From contig OY282606.1 of assembly GCA_958298945.1 (NCBI GenBank), forward strand, positions 86,807,696-86,871,695: a DNA stretch of 64,000 nucleotides, in the 5' to 3' direction. The stretch comes from Atherix ibis. Its lineage: Eukaryota; Arthropoda; Insecta; Diptera; Athericidae. Shown here piece after piece: positions 1 through 12,132 of the stretch; the stretch's first letter is position 1; every line of letters begins with the position of its first letter. Below the pieces are notes generated by a model. That model saw only the letters and a program-made list of their open reading frames with translations, had not been told where the DNA came from and made no database searches. The position numbers and the translations under genes are program-made.

Positions 1-2430
1 GTTCACAATAATAAACAATTTATTCATTTATTTAATATATATATTTTTTTTAATGTTTATTTTTGATTAACTACTTTTACAATAACCTAAACTAAAACCG
101 CCATTAATTTTCTACTATTATAAAGTTCATAGTTTTTTCATATATTTTTGTTTTTTCTTCTTCAAAAGTGAACAGAAGAAAATAATTTTACATTAAATTA
201 TAGGAAAATTAACTATTAAGTTGAAAAATGTCAACAACAAAAAAACTTCATTTAATATTATTAATAATTATTAACAAATATTTACAATAATACACTTGTG
301 AAATTTTATAATAAATATTTTCATTAATTGCGCGCACGTGAAATTATAGTTTGTTCTACTTTTTTTTTTGTTTTTTACTTTATAATTTATACTTTCGTAT
401 TATTTGTTTATAAAATGAAATGGTTTTTTAAATTTATTTATATAAATCTAATGAATTTTATCAAATAGTCCATATGATAATTGTTTTGTATAAAGTTCAA
501 AATGGACTTGAAAATTATTACAGAAAAATTTCCGATTTTAACGCTGTCGCCAATAGTACAACGCGTTTAACTGTGACTCAATAACTAAATTTTCGACTAC
601 GAAAAGAATTCAATTCAGTCATTCTCGGCTATACTCTTTCCATTCCACTATATACAAATGAACATTCGCATTTGAATCGAACCGTCGTCTATTTATGTGT
701 TAATGATTCTCCCCTACATATACAAATGTAAGTGCGCATTTGAATGGATCCACCATATTTGTATGCATTAATGGTTGTATACACATGTATATAATAACAC
801 ATCCAGCCAATTCACTATTGCCACCCTTTTATATAGCTTATCGAACGATCTAAGTGTATGTATGAATGAAGTTAACAGGCTATGTTGTTATCTCTTTTCA
901 TATTCTCCGGAAGCTCTGGTTTTTTGTCTGGTTTATCGGGAGACGTTGGGTGACGCAAAATTTTCGCCGTTTGTGTATTATTTAGTATGAGCCGCACACT
1001 ATGTCGTCATCAATGTTGAAAGATGATTTTTAATGAAGATTTTTGACAAAATGTGAATATTGTTTGTCGGATTTGTTGTCGGTATTCAAACTTTTATGCA
1101 CATCACCAAGAAACACTTTTTTCAATGCTCTATCTACAATTTAACTCTTTTACACATTACACTTGCTTGGACTGTCAGTATCGTTTGCTATTGTATAAAG
1201 ATCTCAGTCTATCCTATAGTCGATTGAAACGATTTAGAAGAGTCTAGTTAGATTCTGACAAGAGACCGTTTCACATCAATTGCACAAAAATCAAATTTGC
1301 ACATTTCCTCTATCTTTCTCTTTATACTGTTGTTCAATTAGCTCTTTCCAAACTGAATTGTAAAAAGCTCCACTCTTCATTTACATAAATTTGGCAAGCG
1401 ATAAAAGAGGACAGCAACAAAAGAAAGTATGTGTTGTTGATATCACAAGCGGTAAAGAGAGAATCTCTTTTACTTAGTGTTTCTGCATTCCAAATTTTCC
1501 AAGAGAAATATTCTCTCAACCGTATCGAAATGCAAACGCACTCCCATATTCAATGCTAACTTCAATCAGTTTCTATATTTTTCTCACTCCAATGGATTCT
1601 CTTTCGCATGCGAATAGCTCTCAAATTCGGATGCATATGTATTGTAAAATAAAGAGTTTGATTCTCCTACTCTCATTTCACGCACACATTGCTATAAAAA
1701 CGAAACTGGAAATTTTATTGAATTTATTTAGCTTTACATGGTTTTCTGGATTCAAGTGCACTAGTGCATTCTGCATTTTCGTATATTCAGAATTTGCCTT
1801 GCCACATAACGTTGATAGTGCATGGCTTCAGATATTCTTATACTCGTGCATATATAAATGAAGATAAGAATGAATACGATTATAGTAGATTCAACAGCAT
1901 CAGCGATGAACTCACACCTCAGTAGAAGGAATTGTTTGTGCATTGTCGGAGAAATTAGTGCATTTTGAATAAATTGTCATTTGGTGGTGGAGAACTTTAC
2001 GTTTTGTTCTACCAAAAATTACTACGTGATGATTTGGAAATTTTCTCATTTTTTCCCAATCGCGTATATTTAAAACGTTTTCATTTTAGAACTAGCGCTG
2101 CATCAAGAACTTTGTAATTCTTTTTTTTTTTTTAAATGTTTTATTTACCGTCAAATACACCTATTTATATGTTACATTTACAAACAGGACTCAGTCGTTT
2201 TTATTTATTTACTCTCAATTTATATTTTGATTATATTCGGAAAGCTTAAAACTACTCGTCATGTTAGACTTTCCAAGAATTCTCGCTGAAGAAACAATCA
2301 TAAACAAAAATATATTCGGAAAGTTTGCATAAATTTAAATTTTTCAAATGATTACGTTATATTGAAGGAATAACACAAACAAGTCCTGGAAAGCCTGAAA
2401 CAGTTACACTGGGACCCAAATATCATAATA
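1..2430. other. Unannotated A+T-rich DNA
   Basis: I find no supportable gene; the short open frames have no recognisable domain. The only internal structure noted is an imperfect direct repeat of about 71 bp at roughly 649-779, whose two halves share ATACAAATG, GCATTTGAAT and TTAATG blocks in the same order. Confidence 0.5.
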
Positions 2431-3643
2431 AAGGGTTTTCGAATAAGAGTGATATGATTTCTTTTTTAAAAAAAATACACTAATTGTTAAGGAAATTCAA
2501 ATGTTTTTTATTAAGTGTGAAGTACAATCGATACAATTAAGTTCTGAATAAAACGTCATTCAAATGGCCTCCACGACTTCTTTTTCGAGCACTTTTTCTA
2601 CTAAATCAAGTCGTATTTCATGAATAGCTCGTTCAATATTGCCTTCTAAAGGTTGAAGAGAGTCTGATTTATTGCTAAAGACCAATGACCAAATAACCCT
2701 ACAAGAAATAGTCTAATGGTGTTAAATCACAACTTCTTGGAGGCCATTCAATGTCACAATTTCTTGAAATAATCGCATCTCCAAACTTTTCTCGCAATAA
2801 TTCGGTTGTTGCACGTGATTTGTGGCACGTAGCCCCGTCTTGTTGGAACCAGATGTTGTCAAGATCAACTTCTTCCAATTTCGGCTATAAAAAGTTGGTT
2901 ATCAACGATCTATAACGCTCCCCATTGACAGTAACGGTGTTACCAACTTCATTTCGAAAAAAGTACGGACCGATGATTCCACCAGATCAAAAACGACGCC
3001 AAACTGTCAATTTAGGTGAATATAATGGGTGTTCATGAATAATTTGTGGATTTTCTTCGCACCAGAATCGACAGTTTTGTTTATTTACCGCACCACTCAG
3101 ATGACAGTGAGCCTCATCGGAGAAGATGATTTTCTTAAAAAAATCGTTATCGTTTTCAAGTTGTTCCAAGACAATATCAGCAAATTCACGACGTTTACGG
3201 TGGTCCAATGGCTTCAGTTCTTGAGTGATAACAATTTTAAACGGATGCAAGCCCAAATCCTTTTTCAAAATTCGGCAGGTTGTGGTTTGAGACAGTCCCA
3301 ATTCTTCAGAACGTCTTGGAATCGACAAATTGCGGTCTTCATGAAAACTTGCCTGAACGGCAGCAATACTTTCATTAATTCGAGCGGTTCTTTGTCTTAT
3401 GACCATAAAATGGTAAATGATTATGACCATAAAATGGCAAAAGCGCACGAAAAGTTGCAATTGGGGAACGATTACTTTGATAATAAAATTGAATTATTTG
3501 TAAACGTTGTTTTTGCGTATATCTCTCCATGATTAAATTGAAAACATTACTTAATACAATAAAAAAAAAAAACCAGATCATAACATATTCTAAATGCCCG
3601 AAACGTCACTTAGAAATCATATCACTCTTATTGGAAAACCCTA
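2431..3643 (-). mobile_element. DD41D (rosa-type) mariner element, full length with both TIRs
   Basis: The ends are near-perfect inverted repeats of about 30 bp: the left begins AAGGGTTTTCGAATAAGAG and the right is its reverse complement, differing at the first base and at one internal base. TA lies directly outside both ends (2429-2430 and 3644-3645), the expected Tc1/mariner target duplication. Total length is 1,213 bp. The transposase reads on the minus strand and has 41 residues between its second and third acidic residues, the spacing that defines the DD41D group first described from Ceratitis rosa. Family assignment is from motif and spacing, not from a database search. Confidence 0.85.
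2513..3530 (-). pseudogene. DD41D mariner transposase, broken
   Basis: This would be the cut-and-paste transposase of the element at 2431-3643. The start (MERYTQKQ) is an ATG at 3530. An N-terminal helix-turn-helix region leads to FYG at about 3400, where a 24-bp tandem duplication (3398-3444) repeats the codons for a YGH-containing segment; a deletion and frameshift follow. The next block (ESIAAV to VNKQN) carries the first catalytic Asp in FSDEAH. A single TGA interrupts the frame after VWRRF near 2985. The second Asp is in QQDGATCH and the third in LTPLDYF, 41 residues apart. A TAG follows YFL. All three catalytic Asp codons survive, but stops and the frameshift prevent a functional product. 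Confidence 0.85.
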
Positions 3644-3787
3644 TACTATGATTTAAAGTATTGCAAATTAAAACTAATATTTAAAAATAAAATAAAAGTA
3701 TGCTTTGACAAAATAGATATTACAGAAGGAAGAATTTTATATAAATAATTAACGAGAAAAATTATGAGTATTTTTTTCACCTATCTA

Positions 3788-4679
3788 CGAGGTCTGTTCA
3801 AAAAGTATCGCGAATTTTGTGTTTTTTCAAAAATTATTTATTTTTTCATGAATATCTATTTTTTCCCCATCAAAGTAATCCCCATCAGATATTATTCACT
3901 TCTGCCAACGTTTTCCCAATCCTCGAGGAAGCATTTCAAAAAATCATTTTTTGTGATCTTGTTCAGCTCATCCTTCGATGCCGTTTTTATCTCCTAAATC
4001 GTAGCGTAGCGTCGTCCTTTCATGGGGCTCTTCAGTTTAGGGAACAAGAAAAGGTCTCAGGAGGTCAGATCTGGGGAATACGGTGGTTGCGGCATTATTA
4101 GTGTATTGTTTTTGGCAAAAAATTCGCGCACAAGCAATGATGCGTGGGCGTTATCATGGTGCAAAAGCCAATTTTTGTTCTTCCACAAATCCGAGCGTTC
4201 CTGCGGATTGCTTCGTGCAGCTTGAGCATAAATTGCAGGCAATATTCCTAATTGACCGTTCTACTCTGTGTCAAGAACTCATGATGGACCACACCCCTGT
4301 AATCGAAGAAAACTGTAAGCAAAACATCTTCTCGGCCCTCTGAGAACATTTTGTACAACCGATAAACAGTGCTTCATTCCAAGGTAGCTTCACCATTTGC
4401 CACAGTCAACATTCGGAGTGCGTCCGCGCAATTAATTTTGTTTTTTACACAAAATTTGATACAGATTCTTAAATCCATTCTTTTGGAATGGGCAAAAATC
4501 GAAGACGAGTCAAAACACGTCCAAGCAAAGCAACTGTCAAAAATTAACTGAACATTCAAAATGGCCGAACTTTTCAGCATAAGTGATTGACATGAGTGCC
4601 AACATAACGCTACAAAAAAAATTGAATGTACATAACCCGCGGAAATTCAAAATTCGCGATACTTTTTGAACAGACCTCG
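3788..4679 (-). mobile_element. KFCVK-type DD34D mariner, internally deleted
   Basis: The ends are inverted repeats starting CGAGGTCTGTTCAAAAAGTA, essentially identical over about 32 bp, with TA outside each end (3786-3787 and 4680-4681). At 892 bp it is well short of the usual 1.3 kb. Two relatives lie at 6015 and 60206 in this window. The subfamily was not resolved by eye. Confidence 0.9.
3840..4478 (-). pseudogene. Mariner transposase remnant (first catalytic Asp deleted)
   Basis: The N-terminal helix-turn-helix begins at an ATG at 4478 and reads ICIKFCVKNKI...GEATLE. The reading then jumps from MFSEGRED directly into VLLTV, so a deletion has removed the second helix-turn-helix, the linker and the segment that normally carries the first catalytic Asp (GDESW). 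The second Asp is present in LLHHDNAHAS. The third region, SPDLT, is followed by a frameshift before KLKSPM. The C-terminal ITKNDFLKCFEDW-like segment survives in another frame. It cannot encode an active enzyme, but the TIRs are well preserved, so mobilisation in trans is conceivable if the family is still active elsewhere. Confidence 0.85.
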
Positions 4680-4681
4680 TA

Positions 4682-4881
4682 TCTGTTGTTAAATGACTTA
4701 TTTAATCAATTGCAATGAATTTATGTAATAATGTTATTAAATTTTCTATTTTATATTTTTGTTCTTTAAAAGTTTGCCAACCTGAGAGACGGCAACTTTA
4801 AGTTTATTATACCAGTATTTATTTTTATTATTGTATAATTTTATAAGGTAATTATTGTTAAATTATTTGAAATGAAAAATT

Positions 4882-4912
<31 letters not shown>

Positions 4913-6012
4913 TGGTGTATAAAGTGTTTTATAGGCAAATTTACTAATTATATACTAAAACGGACAATAATAGGGTTCCTTACTTCATTTGCCAAAAGGC
5001 TGCAATTTTTATGTCATTTAATTTTTAATATTAATCACAAATATTACTAAAAATCTCCACCAAAGAATAAGAAATAAAAACTTTTAAAACTATTTACTTA
5101 CGAAAACAACCTTTCTACAAAATCCAACACCCCCCCACTCCCCCGGAAACGATTTTTCCCACATCTTTGATATTTTCATAGTCAATATTTCAAGTAATTT
5201 TAATTGTAGCTTTTTGTGAAATCTTCATTCGCATTTTACATATCTCAACTATGTCAAAATATTTATTTATTTATGCATTCAGATTGTGTAGATTTTAGTA
5301 ATTTTTCAATCTATTAAAAAAAAACTACAACCCAAACACGAGTTTATTCTTTTTTCTCATAAATAGCTATCTATATTAAATTCCCTCAAAAATATAAAAA
5401 TCTAATTAAATACGTATTCCACTTCCAGGACAACATGACTGAAGCAAAAAAAAAATATAATAAAAAAGACTGACCACACTGATAAATAATCAACTTTGAA
5501 TTCAAATGGAGCCCAAATTAAATAATTTGAAACTTTACGGCTATTTTTAGTTTTTAAAAATAAAACAATTTATTTAATAAGACAAGAATTGACCCAAACT
5601 ATTCATACGATTATTTATTCGATTAATCACTATCTGACATCTTGTTTTATGCCCAAAAAATTTATCCAGAACGTTCATAAACATGCCGCCTTGTACTTTG
5701 AATAATCAGTCTACGAAAATTGGTTGTAAAAGATTATCCATTTTATGGTTTGAAAAGTACAATTTTGTCATTTTATAGTTAATAAATAAATAAATTATTT
5801 CAAATTATATTTAGTTAGATTAAAGCTTACCATTTTACATTATTAATTACTAAACTATCATGTAATATAAAAAAAAACTGCAAAGTGATCCTTTCGATGC
5901 TGATTTTTGGAACAATATTTTCTTCAGAGATGGGGCATATTTCTCACTCAATATGTAAAATTGTCATAGATGGGGCTCTAAAAACCTACAAATAACTATA
6001 AAGAAGCTATTG
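4682..6012. other. Unannotated A+T-rich DNA
   Basis: No gene is seen. There is an (ATT)n microsatellite at about 4880-4912 and a short C run near 5130. A stretch at 5734-5754 (TTATCCATTTTAT then GTTTGAAAA) recurs at 50463-50484, suggesting a small dispersed repeat. Confidence 0.4.
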
Positions 6013-6014
6013 TA

Positions 6015-6789
6015 TGAGGTTTGTTCAAAAAATATAGCAAATTTTGTGTTTTTTTTCAAAAATTATTTATTTATTCATGAATATCTATTTCGTCCCCTTC
6101 AAAGTAATCCCCACCAGAAATTATACACTTGTGCCAACATTTTTTCCAATCTTCGAAGCACTTCAAAAAATCATTTTTTGTGATCTTGTTCAACTCCTCA
6201 TTCGATGTCGTCTTTATCTCCTCAATCGTAGCGTAGCATCGTCCTCTCATGGGGCTCTTCAGTTTCGGGAACAAGAAAAAGTCACAGGGGGCCAGATCTG
6301 GGAAACAATTTTTTTTCTTTCACAAATCCGGGCGTTTCTGGCGGATTGCTTCGCGCAACTTGCGCATAACTTGCTATATTCCTTATTGACCGTTCTACCC
6401 TGCGGCAAGAACTCATGATGCACCACGCCCCTGCAATTGAAGAAAACTGTAAGCAAAACCTTCACATTCGACCGAACTTGGCGTGCTTTTTTCGGTCTTG
6501 GCTCATGCGGCAGCTTCCATTGGGATGATTGAGCTTTGGTTTTCACGTCATAACCATAAACCCATGATTCGTAACCAGTTATGACCCTCTGGAGCAAATT
6601 TGGGTTGTCGTGTACAGATTCCAACAACTCCTTAGCAATGTTAATGCGATGTTGTTTTTGGTCGAAATTGAGTAAAAATCGAAGATGAGCCAAAACACGT
6701 GCAAGCAAAGCAGCTGTCAAAAATTAACTGAGCATTCAAACTGGCCGAACTTGTCGGCATAAGTAAGAGACATGAGTACCAATATAATG
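6015..6789 (-). mobile_element. KFCVK-type mariner, one end lost
   Basis: The left end (TGAGGTTTGTTCAAAAAATA) matches the TIR of the copy at 3788-4679 and follows a TA at 6013-6014. Similarity stops at about 6789, where an F1 repeat copy begins, so the second TIR is missing. Confidence 0.85.
6070..6720 (-). pseudogene. Mariner transposase remnant, catalytic D to Y
   Basis: The frame covering 6259-6720 lacks the N-terminal helix-turn-helix and joins early sequence directly to FDQKQHRINIAKELL. The first catalytic motif reads TGYESW instead of the family's TGDESW, so the first Asp is replaced by Tyr. The central VRSNVKVLLTVFF and VVHHEFLPQGRTVNKEY segments are intact. A deletion then removes the HHDNAPAH segment carrying the second Asp. 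The C-terminal part (KLKSPM to GDYFEGDEIDIHE) continues in another frame at 6071-6274. Two catalytic positions are lost, so the copy is dead. Confidence 0.85.
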
Positions 6790-7137
6790 GCCTATAACCA
6801 AATAATTACCGATTTTTTTGAGCTTGACCTTGAAGATTTTAATCTGGACTATATGTGGTTTTAATAGGATGATACCATAGGCCACATACCACCAATCATA
6901 TCTGTGATGCCAATTAGCCTGCAAGATCGTGTGATATGATGCCGTTGGAATTTTTCATGTTGTCTTATAAAAAAAAATTGCTTCACATTGAAATCTTAAC
7001 GCATTTAAAAACCACATTAGAACCCGAAAATGACATAAAAAATTACCTAAATAAGAATTGAGTCCTGCCAAAAACATTGTGGAAAAAACTTGCATAATAT
7101 TAAATCTTATATGTAATGGCAATAAGAACGCAACCTG
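6790..7137 (-). repeat. Dispersed repeat F1, copy 1
   Basis: Read on the minus strand it opens with GGACTCAATTCTTATTTAGG followed by TAATTTTTT, then a CACGATCTTGCAGG block and a GTGGCCTATGGTATC block. The same order of blocks occurs in the five other F1 copies in this window. It abuts the truncated mariner at 6789. Confidence 0.6.
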
Positions 7138-8445
7138 CATTTAAAATGTATTTTTATTCAATTTTACTATCCAAACCACAAATTGGATGAACTTACGAGT
7201 ATCTAATTTACGAGTATCTAAGGTGAATAGGAAAAATTAATTCTAGACTAAATCCTGGCCTTATCACATTTACCTTAGGAGAATAGGAGCCATCATTACC
7301 TTGTAGCTGAGCAATTTGGACGTCCTTGACAATGTCTGTTGTCGGCTGCTGTTCTTATTCGTCAATGTCGACAATTTCCCATTTTTTGTGTGTGCGTATT
7401 TTCATTTTATTAGAGTTCAGTTAATCGTCTGTGCGCAGACGCTCTCGGCTTTAACGATAATTCAGTCTGTGCACGACGATAAATAGATGCAAGTGGCTAA
7501 ATGTTTACGTAAAAACTCGACTGCAGCAAGTCTGCCTACATGAAACTAGTATGGGAATAAGGCAGTGTATTTATTGGAACGTTAATACATAAATGCACAG
7601 GAAGATAAGCACATACAACCTCATTGAAGGCAGATGCAAAAAACTTAGCCTTATCTTGGACGGACGTCATTGCGGCGGCAACAAAATAATTGCCAAGACA
7701 CGGTAAGGCGCACACGCAGAATCAATTTGCACACGCATGCACTGCAGAGTTTATATTCTGATTGCACCCCGTACACACTTGTACGATTTACATTCGCACA
7801 ATGCATTATGGCTAAAAATTTATGATTTGAAAATTGATGAATTGTAATGAGGGTCACTGCTGAGGGCGAATACGGATGCGGGTGCGGATTTCGCACAACG
7901 CCAAGTATAAGAATTTTGTGCAATAACAACAACGAGTAAATTGGGTTACTTCAACTCTCGTTATTATGGCAGCTCTCGATCCATTTAAGAAAAAAAACGG
8001 TTTTTCTCAGCTATCAACCATGCTCATACATTTTTATTCAAGAAAATATCTACACAATTACAGCTACAAAAATACTTCTGAGTACTTCTTGTCGACTCAA
8101 AAATTAACGAGTGCACGTGTTGATTAACGGTTCCAAAAAAAATCAAACTAATTAAAAACTAAAACAAAATAGATTAGTAATATTTGATTCTATTAAAAGC
8201 TCTAATTTGTAAAAAATTAATAATTAATTTTGTTCGATTGAATAAAAAAAAATCTCTTGAAAGCATTCAGAAAAATATTGTATCATAGAACTAGATAATT
8301 ATCTTTATTTTAAAATTAAATGGTTACAAATTTGATATTTTATTATATTTTTTAAATTCTGCTATTTTGTAAAACATATAAAACATTAAAAAACTACCAC
8401 AAAACTTTTTACAGGAATCAATATTTTTAAAGTAGCTTTTTATAG
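7138..8445. other. Unannotated DNA
   Basis: No gene is recognised. Part of this stretch (about 7,300-7,950) is less A+T-rich than its surroundings and may be older single-copy DNA. Two TACGAGTA octamers lie at 7194 and 7209. Confidence 0.4.
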
Positions 8446-8502
8446 ATTACTAGCTGATCAGTACCCGACGTTGCCCGGGTCCCTTTTTGTTTCGAATTTT
8501 CT

Positions 8503-8842
8503 AGAGTTTTCTTAAACTTTCAAGAAGTTTCCAGAATTTCATGAAGCATTTTAGAAGACTTAAATATATTCGAATTTTCCAGAATTTCCTTAAATTTTCT
8601 AGAAGTTTCCAGACTTTCAAGAAGCATTCTAGAAGATTTTCATATTTTCGAATTTTCCTGTGTTTACTTAAATTTTCTAGAAGTTTCTGGACTCTCATTA
8701 AACATTTAAGAAGATTTCCATATTTTCCAATTTTCCAGAGTTTCCTTAAATTTTGAAGAAGTTTATGGACTCTCATTAAACATTTAAGAAGATTTTCATA
8801 TTTTCCAATTTTCCAGAGTTTCCTTAAATTTTCTAGAAGTTC
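8503..8842. repeat. 78-bp minisatellite, 4.4 units
   Basis: Units start at 8503, 8581, 8659, 8737 and 8815 (partial), each exactly 78 bp. Each carries a TTCCTTAAATTTTCTAGAAG-like block, a TTTAAGAAGATTTTCATATT-like block and an AATTTTCC junction. Because 78 is a multiple of three, the array gives long open frames on both strands (26-residue repeats). I regard these frames as by-products, not genes. Upstream, 8447-8480 (ACTAGCTGATC then CCCGACGTTGCCCGGG) looks like the edge of a dispersed element that may extend to about 9200. Confidence 0.85.
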
Positions 8843-9214
8843 ATTTTCATTTCTGAAGTACCAGGCATTCATAAAAAAGTCAGAAAATCAGAAACAAAAT
8901 CATCACGTACCCAGCGCTTACTTCCACAGCCTTAGATCCACCCATTTGTTTACTCAATTATGACACATTTCTAATACTTATACTACTCTACTCTTCTAAG
9001 GCTATCACGACACGGGCACGACTCGGTCTCGCAATGAGGAATAAGGTGAGGGGTGAGGAGAAAAGACAGCGTAGAAAAGAGAACACGGTTTTGCATTTTG
9101 TATGAGCGCCTGGTATTTCAGAAAAGCATTGTAGTGACGTAGAGAAGAATTGTGGATAAACGAACGAACGAACATACATATTTTGACTTTTATATATTAG
9201 ATTCACGTATATTG

Positions 9215-9720
9215 GGTTGTAATCCGGTCATTACATAGGGAAATATTGATTTTTAAATGCTCAAAAATTTGAGAATTATTTAGGTTTTAACATGGTATAA
9301 TTTTTTGTATATTTTTTAAGGTCGTCAAAAATTACGATTTTGGAGGCCTATTGACATTGGAAAATCTCGAAACTGAATGTTCTGCGAGCTTTTGTGGTGC
9401 TGTTTGTTAAAGCTTGTGGTGCTGTTTTGTTAAAGCCACATGTAGGTCAAATTGAAATTTTTAATCTCGGGCTAAAAAAATGCAGTTATCGTGTGATCAT
9501 GGCGCTCAGAATTGACAGTCCACAAAATACTGTACAATGACACCGTCAGACCAAAATGTATATCAGAGAGTCACATTTCGCGGATACAATGGCTTCTTTA
9601 CAATGGAATTTCAGAGCCCCATATACGACAATTTAGCTTATTTGCATATTTTATTGCTAAAGATTTTTTTTCTCAAAAAATCAGCATCCGAAATTATTAA
9701 ATACAAAATATAAAAAAAAC
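9215..9720 (+). repeat. Dispersed repeat F1, copy 2
   Basis: It contains the F1 landmarks in order: TTTTTAAATGCTC, GGAGGCCTATTGACAT, GCTTGTGGTGCTGTTTTGTT, CATGGCGCTCAGAATT, GACCAAAATG, then TTCGCGGATACAATGGCTT. A TCAGCATCC near the right end is also found at the right end of copy 3. The GTGGTGCTGTTNGTTAAAGC block is duplicated locally at 9391-9436. Confidence 0.65.
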
Positions 9721-9797
9721 TTATTATAATTTAAACTTTTAACAGCTATCAAATGAAAGGGCTGTACTCTCTAAACTGTGAAATATATAACTTATTA

Positions 9798-11027
9798 CTA
9801 GGTGTATAAGCTTAAATTCGCTGTTTTTTTACATAGAAAGCAAAAACAAATGTATTCAAAGTACTTGCCCTCGCTAGCTACATATTTTTCCCATCTCTCG
9901 GGCAATTTGTCGATACCACACCAAAAAAATTCCTTCTCTTTCGCGGCAAACCACTCATCAAGTCATTTTCGGACGTCTTCGTAAGAATCGAAGTGCTGCT
10001 CAGCGAGCGAGTGGCCCATCGACAAAAAAAAAGGTGGTAGTCGGAAGGGGCCAGGTCTGGTGAATAAGCGGGGTGGGGTAGCACCTACCAGTTGAGTGTC
10101 TCCAAGTAGTTTCGGACCATTTTTGATGTGTGCGTTGGTGCGTTGTCGTGGAGGAAAATCAGCTTGTCATGCCTTTGTTGATAATCCGTCCTTTTTTCAC
10201 GCAGAGCACGGTGCAATTTGATCAGTTGTTGGTGGTAGCGGTGGGCATTGACAATTTTACCCGGTTTCAACATCTCATAGCAGACGATACCCTGATGATC
10301 CCAACAAACGCACAGCATCGTATTCCGTCCGAAGCAATTTGGTCTTGGGGAAGATGTTGGTGGTTGGCCGGAATCAACCCACGATTTCTTTCGTTTAGGA
10401 TTCTCGAAATATATCCACTTTTCATTGCCTGTTATAATAAGATGTAGGAACGACTTTCTTTTTTGTCTGGCGAGCAAGATTTCGCATGTGTTTTGGTGTC
10501 GCTCCATATGCCTATCGTTCAATTCAAGCTGAACCCATTTTCCGATCTTTTCAATCGGAAAACCCATGGTATGCAGACGCATGGAAATGGCTGGTTGAGT
10601 AACACCCAATTGCTCCGCGAGCATTTTGTGCGATTGGGTATCGTCTTCGTCCTAAAGAGCCTGCAATTGATGGTCCTCAACTTTCCTAGGCCGATTTTCA
10701 AGCTTCTTTCCCCACCAGTCAAAATTGCTGTCTTTCCGATAAAGCACTGTCACCATAGGCTTCCATAAGCATTCGATACCATTCTGCAGCCGATTTCTTC
10801 AAATTGAAGCAGAAAAGCAGAGCTTCCCGCATATGCTCTTTTTCTGGCACTAGACATGATTACTGAAGGAAAAATTTATGGTGTTGTACGAAATTGCTGA
10901 CAATGTGCACTGATTAATTTTGACAGATGTCAAACTCATAAAAAAAAGTATGGCGTGCTCAAGGTAGCTTAATACGCTCACTTACGCCATATCTAACCAA
11001 ATAGCGGATTTAAGCTTATATCCTTGG
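9798..11027 (-). mobile_element. Mos1-like (mauritiana subfamily) mariner, copy A
   Basis: The left end CTAGGTGTATAAGCTTAAAT and right end (reverse complement CCAAGGATATAAGCTTAAAT) are TIRs, with TA at 9796-9797 and 11028-11029. The length of 1,230 bp is close to the 1,286 bp of Mos1. The CCAGGTGTA-type end and the transposase motifs match the mauritiana subfamily. Confidence 0.9.
9854..10857 (-). pseudogene. Mos1-like transposase, copy A (catalytic D to N)
   Basis: The start ATG is at 10857 but an early frameshift garbles the N-terminal domain, and part of the first helix-turn-helix region is deleted. A 179-residue frame (10085-10624) covers the second helix-turn-helix (LAEQLGVTQPAIS), the WVPHELN-like linker and the catalytic core. 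The first catalytic motif reads ITGNEKWI, so Asp has become Asn. The second Asp is in LHDNAPTHTS. A TAG replaces one codon after LETLNW, then the frame resumes with LPHPAYSPDLAPSD, keeping the DD34D spacing when the stop is counted. The terminal stop after YFE is changed to a sense codon. Confidence 0.9.
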
Positions 11028-11029
11028 TA

Positions 11030-11860
11030 TTCTAAACTCCCAAGCTCAATATTTGCAAAAAATTTCTAAAAAAATTTCTAAAATTTATTAAAGTTTACAC
11101 CAAAAAATTTTTTTTAACAACTTTTAAGTAAAATCTGATTAGTGAATAGATCTAACTAACAACAGTCTTTATATTTAATTAAGGATAGAATTTTTTTAAC
11201 TTACAAATTTAATAGAATTTCTATCGAATTAATTCGAATTACTCCTTTTTATGAGGCAGTAAGTGCTTTAGAAAGACTTCTATACTATGGGCAAAAATTA
11301 CATTAAAATTTAAATGAAAAATTCTAAAGAAAAGTGAAAAATTCTAAAGAAAGTTAGCATTAAACTAAATATTATATAAAAAATTGAATATTTTTTTTTC
11401 ATTGGTATTCTTATACTTAGTTGAAATTTAAATTGTACAATATACTCTATCAGATCGGATTTAGTTAAATATTTAATAAAGCTCAGCTAAATTACTTTCA
11501 ATAAACCAACCGAATTAGCTGGTATTGAAAAATTTGAATATGTTGAAATTGTTGATTCCATTTTTGAATCTTATAACTGCATAAGTGAATAATCGTTGAA
11601 TTATTTCGAATCTTTGAGGTCATTAACATGGCACTTGTTTACAATTATTGTGTTATTGTCGTTCAGATCCCGCGCAAAATATGGCCAGTGATGAAGAAAA
11701 ATAATTTCACTAATAATGGTATTGTTAAGAAAGTAAATAAGTATGCATAATGCGTCAGAGACATGCGCCCGGAAAGCAATGCACTTATGTTTATTCCGAG
11801 CATTAATTTTATATAAGATAATGGGTAGATACTCGTAGTATCGTTTTTACAATACGAGAA
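11030..11860. other. Unannotated A+T-rich DNA
   Basis: No gene or recognisable repeat is seen. A GAAAAATTCTAAAGAAA block is directly repeated near 11318-11350. Confidence 0.4.
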
Positions 11861-11861
11861 G

Positions 11862-12120
11862 TGACAGAAAAGTAATGTGACTGATTTTTTTTTACTTTAT
11901 TTCCCCCCCTCCCCACACTGTTCTAAGTAGTTCCCTTTGGCCTTGGATTACATGGTTTAAGATCAGATATTAATAGAAGTGCGGGAAGGCTTCAACTGGA
12001 ATCGGCTTTATCTCCTTGGTTACATTTCCTTGGATGTTATCGACAGCACTAAGATGAAGTCCTTTCAAGTGTTTCTGACCTTGGAGAATATGGGCTAAGA
12101 TCAGATATCAGAAAGGGCGA
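11862..12120 (-). pseudogene. Mariner C-terminal scrap
   Basis: Read on the minus strand, 11985-12060 gives KHLKGLHLSAVDNIQGNVTK, which matches the C-terminal mariner pattern LKGRHF-DIDDI. The edge near 11870 (GACAGAAAAGTAATG) looks like a mariner TIR and resembles 34820-34845. Only the 3' part of an element remains. Confidence 0.6.
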
Positions 12121-12132
12121 TGTCTGGGAAAT

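Noticed and set aside
8501..8872. Overlapping plus and minus open frames
   Set aside because: Produced by the 78-bp in-frame repeat; no start context, domain or neighbour supports them.
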